In this document: piece after piece, positions 1 to 5,029 of the stretch | Position numbering within the stretch: position 1 is the first letter of the stretch | How the letters are laid out: each line of letters starts with the position of its first letter | Source of the DNA: Bizionia sp. | GTDB lineage: Bacteria > Bacteroidota > Bacteroidia > Flavobacteriales > Flavobacteriaceae | Assembly: GCA_018067115.1 (NCBI GenBank) | Contig: JAGPVI010000211.1 | Coordinates: 1 to 5,029, forward strand | Reading direction: 5' to 3' | Length of the DNA stretch: 5,029 bases | The notes under the pieces: generated by a model | The model's input: only the letters and a program-made list of their open reading frames with translations | Databases searched by the model: none | Told to the model about the DNA's origin: nothing | Position numbers and translations under genes: made by a program

Positions 1-19
1 TATCCTATTAATAATAAGG

Positions 20-45
20 AAGCCACACTTTTTAGGGTGTGGCTT
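20..45 (-). terminator. Hairpin terminator after the anti-sigma gene, possibly bidirectional
   Basis: Bases 20-28 (AAGCCACAC) and 37-45 (GTGTGGCTT) form a perfect 9 bp stem around an 8-base loop. It begins 22 nt past the stop codon of the leftward anti-sigma gene. In the leftward transcript the stem is followed by CCTTATTATTAAT, which is U-rich but interrupted, so this is a moderate rather than textbook intrinsic terminator. Read rightward it is followed by GTTAATTTATTAC, so it could also end a convergent transcript from the left, outside the window. No gene is visible in bases 1-67. Confidence 0.72.
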
Positions 46-67
46 GTTAATTTATTACTAATTATGC

Positions 68-871
68 TTAGTCGCTATCGTGTGTATTGAATTCTATTTC
101 GGCAACAGGTGTTTCATTAGTAGATTTTAAGCTTCCGCCTTTTGGTTCTATAGTAATGCTTAAACCCATTGTACCTTCAGAGTAACTAAGTTTTTGTAAG
201 CGTCTATCGGTTTCACTCAAAATACCTAGACTTACCATTTTACCTTGAATATCACCCCATATTTGGTAGCACTTTTCGGCAGGTAAGGTTGGTAAAGTCA
301 CGACATCTATCATAGATGTTTTGTCTTTTGGGTTGATGTATGCAACCGTTTTTAAATTTTTAGCACGTCTATTCCCTTTTAAAATATATTTTTCTGTTTC
401 TGGATTATTAAGTTGTTTAAACTCTAAGGCTAAGGCCTCTAATCGCGCATTGTTTTTTTGTAAATCACTTCTTATGTCAAAAAGTTCGTCTACAATGACT
501 TGATTCTCATTAGTTAATTCTGAGTTTTTTGTTAGTAAAAATACAGAGCTTCCAGCAAAAAGAAATGCAACAATACTAGCGGCAACGGCATAGTTAAGCC
601 ACGATTTTCTGCTCTTTTTATTCAAAACGATAACCGGTTCTGTATCTAATTCTTTTAATATAGAATCTAAAATATGGCTAGGCGCTTCTTCAGCATTTAC
701 CATAGCTACTAATTCTAAATTATTTTGAAGTGATTGGTAAGCGGCTGCAACTTCTGGATATTTATTAATATAACTTTCAACTAAGAGTGTGTCTTTTGGT
801 GATGTCTGACCTATAAGATAGCGATCTAATAAATCGGATTTTAAAAATGTGTTTATTTCAGCGTTCATCAT
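68..871 (-). CDS. Anti-sigma factor, RskA-like, single-pass membrane protein
   Basis: This 267-residue protein is the likely anti-sigma factor for the sigma gene just upstream; it would hold that sigma at the inner membrane. Residues 1-75 form a cytoplasmic helical region that fits an anti-sigma N-domain (LLDRYLIGQTSP near 14-25). Residues about 94-113 (from YAVAAS to VFLL) are a clear transmembrane helix preceded by a basic stretch, KKSRKS. Residues about 115-155 are polar, heptad-like and probably coiled coil. Residues about 170-262 resemble the C-terminal RskA (anti-sigma-K) domain, with the typical YQIWGDIQGKMVSLG segment (202-216) and an IEPKGGS segment near 241. No zinc-binding HxxxCxxC motif of the ZAS type is present; the only cysteine is C201. 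Two adjacent ATGs (869-871 and 866-868) could both serve as starts. The gene lies 8 bp after the sigma stop, so co-translation is likely. The inducing signal cannot be read from sequence. Confidence 0.88.
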   Translation of the reverse strand: MMNAEINTFLKSDLLDRYLIGQTSPKDTLLVESYINKYPEVAAAYQSLQNNLELVAMVNAEEAPSHILDSILKELDTEPVIVLNKKSRKSWLNYAVAASIVAFLFAGSSVFLLTKNSELTNENQVIVDELFDIRSDLQKNNARLEALALEFKQLNNPETEKYILKGNRRAKNLKTVAYINPKDKTSMIDVVTLPTLPAEKCYQIWGDIQGKMVSLGILSETDRRLQKLSYSEGTMGLSITIEPKGGSLKSTNETPVAEIEFNTHDSD

Positions 872-879
872 TATTACTG

Positions 880-1410
880 TTAAGGGTTGTAAATCTTTTT
901 AAGTTCACGTAATCCTATTTTTAATCTTGATTTAATGGTTCCTAAAGGGATGTCTAATTCGTCGCTGGCCTCTTGTTGTGTCATTCCTTCAAAAAACAGC
1001 GCGTTTATAACTATTTGATATTTTAAATCTAAAGAACTTAGGTGCTTTTTAATGTCTAAAGTGTCTTGATTCAAACTATTGGTTGTCAGTTTATATACGT
1101 TAGAATCTTCAATTTGGACTTCTTTTTGCGATTTATTATTTGTAGATCTTATTTTATCGATCGCAGAATTATAGGCAATGCGATAAAGCCAAGTAAATAA
1201 TTTTGCCTTTTCTGGATTATAGCTCTTAGCGTTTTTCCAAATCTTAATAAAACTTTCTTGTAGGACGTCTTGCGCTAAATCATTATCGGCAATTACTTTT
1301 TTTATAACGCCTAAAAGGGAGCCCGAATAATTTTCATAAAGCAGTGCCATGGCTTTTTTGTCGCCATTTTTAAGTAATTCTACTATTTCTATCTCTAGTG
1401 TTGTACTCAA
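880..1410 (-). CDS. ECF-type RNA polymerase sigma factor (SigK/RpoE-like)
   Basis: This 176-residue sigma-70 family protein of the extracytoplasmic-function group would direct RNA polymerase to a regulon normally kept silent by the downstream anti-sigma factor. Region 2 spans about residues 22-90: the core-binding helix has DVLQESFIKIW (48-58), and the -10 recognition segment has LFTWLYRIAYNSAIDKIR (71-88). A variable linker spans 91-118. Region 4 spans about 120-172 and carries the helix-turn-helix MTQQEASDELDIPLGTIKSR (143-162). Regions 1 and 3 are absent, as expected for ECF factors. The start is TTG (1408-1410): an in-frame TAA lies seven codons upstream, no ATG or GTG lies between, and the next internal ATG (M21) would cut into region 2. 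The protein contains no cysteine, so a disulfide redox switch within it is excluded. Its partner is encoded 8 bp downstream. Confidence 0.93.
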   Translation of the reverse strand: MSTTLEIEIVELLKNGDKKAMALLYENYSGSLLGVIKKVIADNDLAQDVLQESFIKIWKNAKSYNPEKAKLFTWLYRIAYNSAIDKIRSTNNKSQKEVQIEDSNVYKLTTNSLNQDTLDIKKHLSSLDLKYQIVINALFFEGMTQQEASDELDIPLGTIKSRLKIGLRELKKIYNP

Positions 1411-1465
1411 AATAATTATGTAAGTGCGTTAGATTTATTGATTTGAAAGTAGATACCCAAAGCTT
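1411..1465 (-). other. Spacer between murB and the sigma gene
   Basis: This 55 bp gap on the leftward transcript holds no hairpin that would end transcription after murB, so read-through into the sigma gene is plausible. A Bacteroidetes-like -7 element (AAGCTTTG, one mismatch to TAnnTTTG) is readable on the minus strand at 1465-1458, but no TTTG lies at the expected upstream distance. No Shine-Dalgarno-like sequence precedes the TTG start; the bases just before it are ACATAATTATT. Confidence 0.4.
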
Positions 1466-2479
1466 TTATAGAATATTAACTTCGGCTTCTATTGATATAT
1501 TAAAGATACGATAAATTGTTTTCTGTATTAATTGAGATAATGCTAAAATATCTTCACCGTTTGCGCCTCCATAATTTACAAGCACTAAAGCCTGGTTTTT
1601 ATGAACGCCATAATTATTAAAAGTTTTGCCTTTAAAACCTGCTGTTTCTATAAGCCAACCTGCCGGTATTTTCACCTCTGTTGCAGACACTGGATAGCTT
1701 GGTATATTTGGGAAATTTTGTTGAAGTTCTTTGAACTCTGTAACGGTAATTATAGGGTTTTTAAAGAAACTACCACTGTTACCAATCTCTTTAGGATTAG
1801 GTAATTTGCTTTCTCTAATGGCAATAACAGCCTGAGAAATAGTTTGAATGGTCGGTGTTGTCACATTCATAGCAGTTAGCTGCGAGGTGATTGCTCCGTA
1901 GTTCATTTGTAAGAGATGTTGTACAGAAGTCAATTCGAAAACCACACTAACAATAATATATTTTCCTTTAGATTTTTGTTTAAAAATGGAGTTTCTATAT
2001 CCAAAATTACAAGCGTCTTTGGTAATTGTTTCTAGCTCTAAAGTTTCTATGTTTAACGCTTGGCAAGACACAAAACGATCTTTAAGTTCTACGCCATATG
2101 CGCCAATATTTTGAATAGGTGCTGTCCCAACATTACCAGGAATAAGCGACATGTTTTCTAGTCCGCCAAAATTGTGTTTAAGAGTCCATAGCACAAATTC
2201 ATGCCAGTTTTCTCCTGCTTGCGCTTCAATTAAAACGGTGTTGTTTTTTTCTGATAGAATTGTTCTTCCTTTCAGATTTATATGGATAACTAAAGCATTA
2301 ACAGGCTTTGTTAGTAAGACGTTACTACCGCCGCCAAGAATAAACTTATTTTGGTATTGATCTAACTTTAAAACACTAATTAGCTCGCTAAGCGAACTCA
2401 CCGAAACAAAGTGTTTTGCTATTACATCAATACCAAAAGTATTAAAGCTTTTTAAAGATATGTTATCTTGAATGTGCAC
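1466..2479 (-). CDS. murB: UDP-N-acetylenolpyruvoylglucosamine reductase (MurB, type I)
   Basis: This cytoplasmic flavoenzyme reduces UDP-GlcNAc-enolpyruvate to UDP-MurNAc with NADPH and FAD, the second committed step of peptidoglycan precursor synthesis. The 337 residues match the family (E. coli MurB has 342). The N-terminal FAD-binding lobe includes NTFGID (13-18), LGGGSNVLL (48-56) and SLIPGNVGTAPIQNIGAYG (111-129). The C-terminal MurB domain runs from about 200 to the end. Catalytic residues by analogy with E. coli R159, S229 and E325 are R162 (in GYRNSIFK), S237 (in GSFFKNP) and E333 (in EAEVNIL). The LQMNYGAI segment (190-197) fits the tyrosine loop of type I enzymes. The start is GTG (2477-2479): its N-terminus, with NISLKSFNTFG, is what the family expects, and there is no suitable ATG. 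This start overlaps the aminotransferase stop by one base. The gene appears intact. Confidence 0.97.
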   Translation of the reverse strand: MHIQDNISLKSFNTFGIDVIAKHFVSVSSLSELISVLKLDQYQNKFILGGGSNVLLTKPVNALVIHINLKGRTILSEKNNTVLIEAQAGENWHEFVLWTLKHNFGGLENMSLIPGNVGTAPIQNIGAYGVELKDRFVSCQALNIETLELETITKDACNFGYRNSIFKQKSKGKYIIVSVVFELTSVQHLLQMNYGAITSQLTAMNVTTPTIQTISQAVIAIRESKLPNPKEIGNSGSFFKNPIITVTEFKELQQNFPNIPSYPVSATEVKIPAGWLIETAGFKGKTFNNYGVHKNQALVLVNYGGANGEDILALSQLIQKTIYRIFNISIEAEVNIL

Positions 2480-2481
2480 TA
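2477..2481 (-). promoter_or_regulatory. TAGTG stop-start overlap coupling aminotransferase to murB
   Basis: On the minus strand the aminotransferase stop codon TAG (2481-2479) shares its G with the murB start codon GTG (2479-2477). No Shine-Dalgarno-like sequence is visible just upstream (AAAGTATACAAAGAT). Overlaps of this kind usually mean that the terminating ribosome re-initiates, so murB translation would depend at least partly on the upstream gene. The overlap is seen directly; the coupling is inferred. Confidence 0.7.
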
Positions 2482-3669
2482 ATCTTTGTATACTTTAAGT
2501 GCTTCTTTTAAAATATGAACAGCTTTTATTAAACTCTCTTGGTTTAATACGTAGGCAATTCTAATTTGGTTAACACCAACGCCAGGCGTCGAATAGAATC
2601 CTCCGGCAGGAGCAACCATTATCGTTTCTTTATCGATATCGAAGTCTTCTAATAACCACTGAGCAAAAGCATCACTATTTTTAACAGGTAGTTCTGCGAT
2701 GCAATAAAAAGCACCTTTTGGCATCCCTACTTTAATACCTTCAATAGTTTTTAATTCTCTAATTAAAACATCTCTACGTTCTTGGTATTCTTCTATTACA
2801 TCGTCAAAATAACTTTGCGGTGTGTCTAGAGCGGCCTCACTAGCAATTTGTGCTAAAGTTGGCGGACTTAGACGCGCTTGAGCAAATTTTAAAGCTGTTT
2901 GAATGACTTCTTTGTTTTGAGATACCAAACATCCTATTCTAGCGCCACACATACTGTAACGTTTAGAAACCGAGTCGATCACAATTGCATTTTCTTCTAA
3001 TCCAGGCTCTTCCATTATAGAATAATGTTTAGCGCCATCGTAAGTGAACTCGCGATATACTTCGTCCGAAATTAAAAATAAATCGTGCTTTTTAACTAGT
3101 GCAGCTAATTGTTTAATTTCTTCTTTAGAATATAAATATCCAGTTGGATTACCAGGATTACATATTAAAATAGCCTTTGTTTTTGGCGTAATTAATTTTT
3201 CGAATTCTTCAATTGCTGGCAATGCAAAGTTATCTTCAATTTTAGAAATTACAGGAACAATATTCACCCCTGAAGCTGTAGAAAATCCGTTGTAATTCGC
3301 GTAGAATGGCTCTGGAATAATTACTTCATCATCCACATCCATAATGCTACCAAAAGCAAAAAGTAACGCTTCACTACCACCAGTAGTTACAATGATGTCT
3401 TGGTGTGTAACATTGATATTATTTTTTGCGTAGTATTTCGCAATTTTTTTTCTATAATCATCAGAACCTTCAGATCTTGTATACGCTAAAATATCTAAGG
3501 AGTGAACCTTTACAGCATCTAGGGCAATTTGAGGTGTTTTTATATCTGGTTGACCAATATTTAAATGGTAAACGGTTTTTCCTTCCGAATAAGCTTTCTC
3601 CGCAAAGGGAACTAATTTTCTTATTGGAGACTGTGGCATTAATTGCCCTTTCTTAGATATACTTGGCAT
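2479..3669 (-). CDS. PLP-dependent aminotransferase, class I/II (fold type I)
   Basis: This 396-residue cytoplasmic transaminase is of normal length and complete. Key residues can be placed by analogy with aspartate aminotransferase: G39 in NIGQPD, Y63, N174 in NPGNPTG (171-177), D202 and Y205 in SDEVY, the PLP Schiff-base lysine K236 in SVSKRYSMCGARIG, phosphate-contacting R244 in the same motif, and R370 in NQIRIAYV, which binds the substrate alpha-carboxylate. The substrate is not certain. The segment after the PLP-phosphate loop reads TTGGSEAL (95-102), so the lysine that aids dicarboxylate recognition in Thermus-type aspartate aminotransferases (GGKQAL) is replaced by serine. Aspartate, aromatic, alanine or prephenate-type activity all remain possible. 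The ATG at 3669 gives the standard N-terminus of flavobacterial homologues (MPSISKKG). It is first in the leftward block and overlaps murB by one base. Confidence 0.93.
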   Translation of the reverse strand: MPSISKKGQLMPQSPIRKLVPFAEKAYSEGKTVYHLNIGQPDIKTPQIALDAVKVHSLDILAYTRSEGSDDYRKKIAKYYAKNNINVTHQDIIVTTGGSEALLFAFGSIMDVDDEVIIPEPFYANYNGFSTASGVNIVPVISKIEDNFALPAIEEFEKLITPKTKAILICNPGNPTGYLYSKEEIKQLAALVKKHDLFLISDEVYREFTYDGAKHYSIMEEPGLEENAIVIDSVSKRYSMCGARIGCLVSQNKEVIQTALKFAQARLSPPTLAQIASEAALDTPQSYFDDVIEEYQERRDVLIRELKTIEGIKVGMPKGAFYCIAELPVKNSDAFAQWLLEDFDIDKETIMVAPAGGFYSTPGVGVNQIRIAYVLNQESLIKAVHILKEALKVYKD

Positions 3670-3775
3670 AACTGTATGTTTTTAAAAAAAGCAAAGTTGC
3701 AAAAAATATATCTATTCTTAATTATATTAAACGGTTATTAATGTTAAAATAATCTTTCGTAACTTCCTATATTCT
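3670..3775. other. Divergent intergenic region, probable promoter region for both directions
   Basis: This 106 bp, very AT-rich spacer separates two divergent starts and should hold both promoters. I could not place either one convincingly. On the minus strand, CAACTTTG at 3699-3692 is one mismatch from the Bacteroidetes -7 consensus TAnnTTTG and would give a leader of about 15 nt, but no TTTG sits at the proper -33 distance. On the plus strand, TAATCTTTC at 3750-3758 is a poor match. Two small perfect inverted repeats are present: GCAAAGTTGC (3691-3700) and TTAATTATATTAA (3718-3730). Both are short enough to be chance. Confidence 0.45.
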
Positions 3776-5029
3776 ATGCGTCTTCTAAAACATTATATAG
3801 TTCTAATGTTTGTGCTCTCTAACTTTCTGGTTGTAGGGCAAAGTAAGTATGTTATTAATGCAAAAAATGGAAGTGATAAAATACCGTTTCAATTAATAAA
3901 TAATGTCATTATAATACCAGTGGAAATTAATGGAATTGCACGCTCTTTTCTTCTCGATACTGGTGTAAGTAGGCCCATACTTTTCGATTTTATTAAAGGC
4001 ACTGATTCTATTTCTATTTTACATTCTAAAAAAATATTTCTAAAAGGATTAGGAGACGATGGTGTGGTCGAAGCCTTAAAATCGTCGCATAATACGTTTA
4101 AGGTGGGCGATGCTGTAAATCAAGATCAGACATTTTATATTGTTTTTGATTCTTCAATTGATTTCGCACCAAAATTGGGAGTCCCTATTCACGGTATTTT
4201 AGGTTTCGATTTTTTTAAAGATTTAATAGTGGAAATCAATTATTCGCGAAAATATTTGAAGATTTCTAGCCCCGAACGCTATAGAAATAAAAAATGCCGA
4301 CGCTGCGAGACCTTCGCTATTCAATTTTATAACGATAAACCCTATATAGAAGTTTCTGTTACGGTGAATAATAAGGTTATTCCGGTAAAGCTTTTAGTAG
4401 ATTCTGGAAGTAGTGATGCGTTGTGGTTATTTGAAAACGAAAGCACAGGCTTATATGTTAATGCGTATTATTTTAAGGATATTTTAGGCTATGGTTTAAG
4501 TGGAAGTGTTCACGGTAAACGCTCTAAAATTGATGCTATTTCTTTTAATGACATAGTGGTTAAAAAGCCTAAAGCTGCTTTTCCTGATTTGGAGGTAATA
4601 AAAGACCTTGTGAAAATTGAAGGTCGCAAGGGGAGTATTGGTGGCGAACTTTTAAAACGCTTTAATTGCATAATTAATTACAGTGAAAAGCAATTAACAC
4701 TAAAGCCGAATAAAAACTTTAACGCACCGTTTAGTTATAATAAAAGTGGGATTACAGTAGAAAACTCTGGTTTGCGATTAATTACCGAATCTAATTCTAA
4801 ACTACAATACGGCGCCAGTTCAAAATCAGAAAATAGTAATAGTTTGCAAGTTAGAGCGGTTTATGTGACTGAGGAAAAAATGGTGATAAAAAAAGCATTT
4901 ACGGTCTCCCAGATTAGAAAAGAGTCGCCAGCGTATCGTGCAGGTTTAAAAACGGGAGATGTTATTATAACGATTAATGGTATCGATACTAAAAAATATA
5001 GTTTACAAAAAGTTATGGGTAAATTCTAC
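3776..5029 (+). CDS. Secreted aspartyl-protease-like protein with PDZ domain (3' end cut by window)
   Basis: The frame stays open for 418 codons from ATG 3776 to the window edge. The start is fixed by an in-frame TAA at 3728-3730 with no other ATG between. Residues 1-21 look like a signal peptide: basic R2 and K5, hydrophobic 8-20, cleavage near G21/Q22, no lipobox cysteine. Two similar lobes follow. Lobe 1 has DTG at 61-63 (FLLDTGVSRPILF) and the companion hydrophobic-Gly motif GILGFDFF (140-147). Lobe 2 has DSG at 209-211 (LLVDSGSSDALWLF) and GSIGGELLKRF (286-296). Each pair matches the catalytic loop and psi-loop of retropepsin/pepsin-type folds, so one chain could supply both aspartates. 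A CxxC (C174, C177) sits between the lobes. From about 365 a PDZ domain begins, with SPAYRAGLKTGDVIITINGI (384-403). Probable location is the periplasm or cell surface. Proteolysis is inferred, and the substrate is unknown. Related flavobacterial proteins suggest only a few dozen residues are missing. Confidence 0.9.
   Translation, partial: MRLLKHYIVLMFVLSNFLVVGQSKYVINAKNGSDKIPFQLINNVIIIPVEINGIARSFLLDTGVSRPILFDFIKGTDSISILHSKKIFLKGLGDDGVVEALKSSHNTFKVGDAVNQDQTFYIVFDSSIDFAPKLGVPIHGILGFDFFKDLIVEINYSRKYLKISSPERYRNKKCRRCETFAIQFYNDKPYIEVSVTVNNKVIPVKLLVDSGSSDALWLFENESTGLYVNAYYFKDILGYGLSGSVHGKRSKIDAISFNDIVVKKPKAAFPDLEVIKDLVKIEGRKGSIGGELLKRFNCIINYSEKQLTLKPNKNFNAPFSYNKSGITVENSGLRLITESNSKLQYGASSKSENSNSLQVRAVYVTEEKMVIKKAFTVSQIRKESPAYRAGLKTGDVIITINGIDTKKYSLQKVMGKFY

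Noticed and set aside
321..503. Plus-strand open frame of 60 codons inside the anti-sigma gene
   Set aside because: It is antisense to a well-supported gene, has no recognisable domain, and is the kind of shadow frame expected opposite a coding region.
1458..1465. AAGCTTTG on the minus strand as a promoter for the sigma gene
   Set aside because: It overlaps the region just after the murB stop and matches seven of eight -7 positions, but no -33 TTTG is found at the right distance, so it is not called as a promoter.
1601..2360. Two plus-strand open frames (67 and 69 codons) opposite murB
   Set aside because: Both lie antisense to conserved murB coding sequence, their translations look like low-quality antisense reading (many Cys, Phe and His), and neither has family features.
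3044..3656. Two plus-strand open frames (83 and 76 codons) opposite the aminotransferase
   Set aside because: They are antisense to catalytic and N-terminal parts of an intact aminotransferase and show no motif or signal of their own.
3692..3699. CAACTTTG on the minus strand as the -7 element of the aminotransferase promoter
   Set aside because: It has one mismatch to TAnnTTTG and no TTTG at a suitable upstream distance. In such AT-rich DNA a match this weak is expected by chance, so it is only mentioned under the intergenic region.
3691..3700. GCAAAGTTGC inverted repeat as an operator in the divergent spacer
   Set aside because: The arms are only 4 bp, there is no second copy in the window, and no regulator is encoded beside it; chance is the simpler explanation.
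3741..3752. Upstream ATG before the protease-like gene as an alternative start or leader peptide
   Set aside because: The frame is ATG TTA AAA TAA, a three-codon frame out of register with the gene, with nothing to suggest function.

Overview
The window looks like chromosomal DNA from a member of the Flavobacteriaceae or a close Bacteroidetes relative. The evidence is strongly AT-rich DNA, no Shine-Dalgarno-like sequences before the starts, and protein sequences typical of that group. These include a PLP aminotransferase beginning MPSISKKG, a type I MurB, an ECF sigma factor with an RskA-like anti-sigma factor, and a secreted protein with two aspartic-protease motifs and a PDZ domain. The assignment rests on recognition, not on a search.

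Layout: four genes run leftward (minus strand) and are packed tightly. In transcription order they are a class I/II aminotransferase (3669-2479), murB (2479-1466), an ECF sigma factor (1410-880) and its membrane-anchored anti-sigma factor (871-68). The aminotransferase stop and the murB GTG start share one base (TAGTG). murB and the sigma gene are 55 bp apart. Sigma and anti-sigma are 8 bp apart. A hairpin at 20-45, just past the anti-sigma stop, is a credible transcription terminator. A 106 bp divergent spacer (3670-3775) separates this block from one rightward gene. That gene starts at 3776 and is still open at the window edge (418 codons seen). It encodes a secreted protein with two retropepsin/pepsin-like lobes and a C-terminal PDZ domain.

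How the genes fit together: the sigma/anti-sigma pair is a classic regulatory module in which a single-pass membrane protein sequesters the sigma factor. MurB makes UDP-MurNAc for peptidoglycan. The aminotransferase handles an amino acid/keto acid pair that cannot be fixed from sequence. Placement of an envelope-precursor gene next to an envelope-located regulator is suggestive only. Three of the four minus-strand genes have translation-start peculiarities: a GTG start overlapping a stop, a TTG start for the sigma factor, and tandem ATGs for the anti-sigma factor. I found no RNA genes, mobile elements, CRISPR arrays or long repeats, and no clear sign of a wholly new system. The least characterised item is the two-lobed aspartyl protease/PDZ protein.
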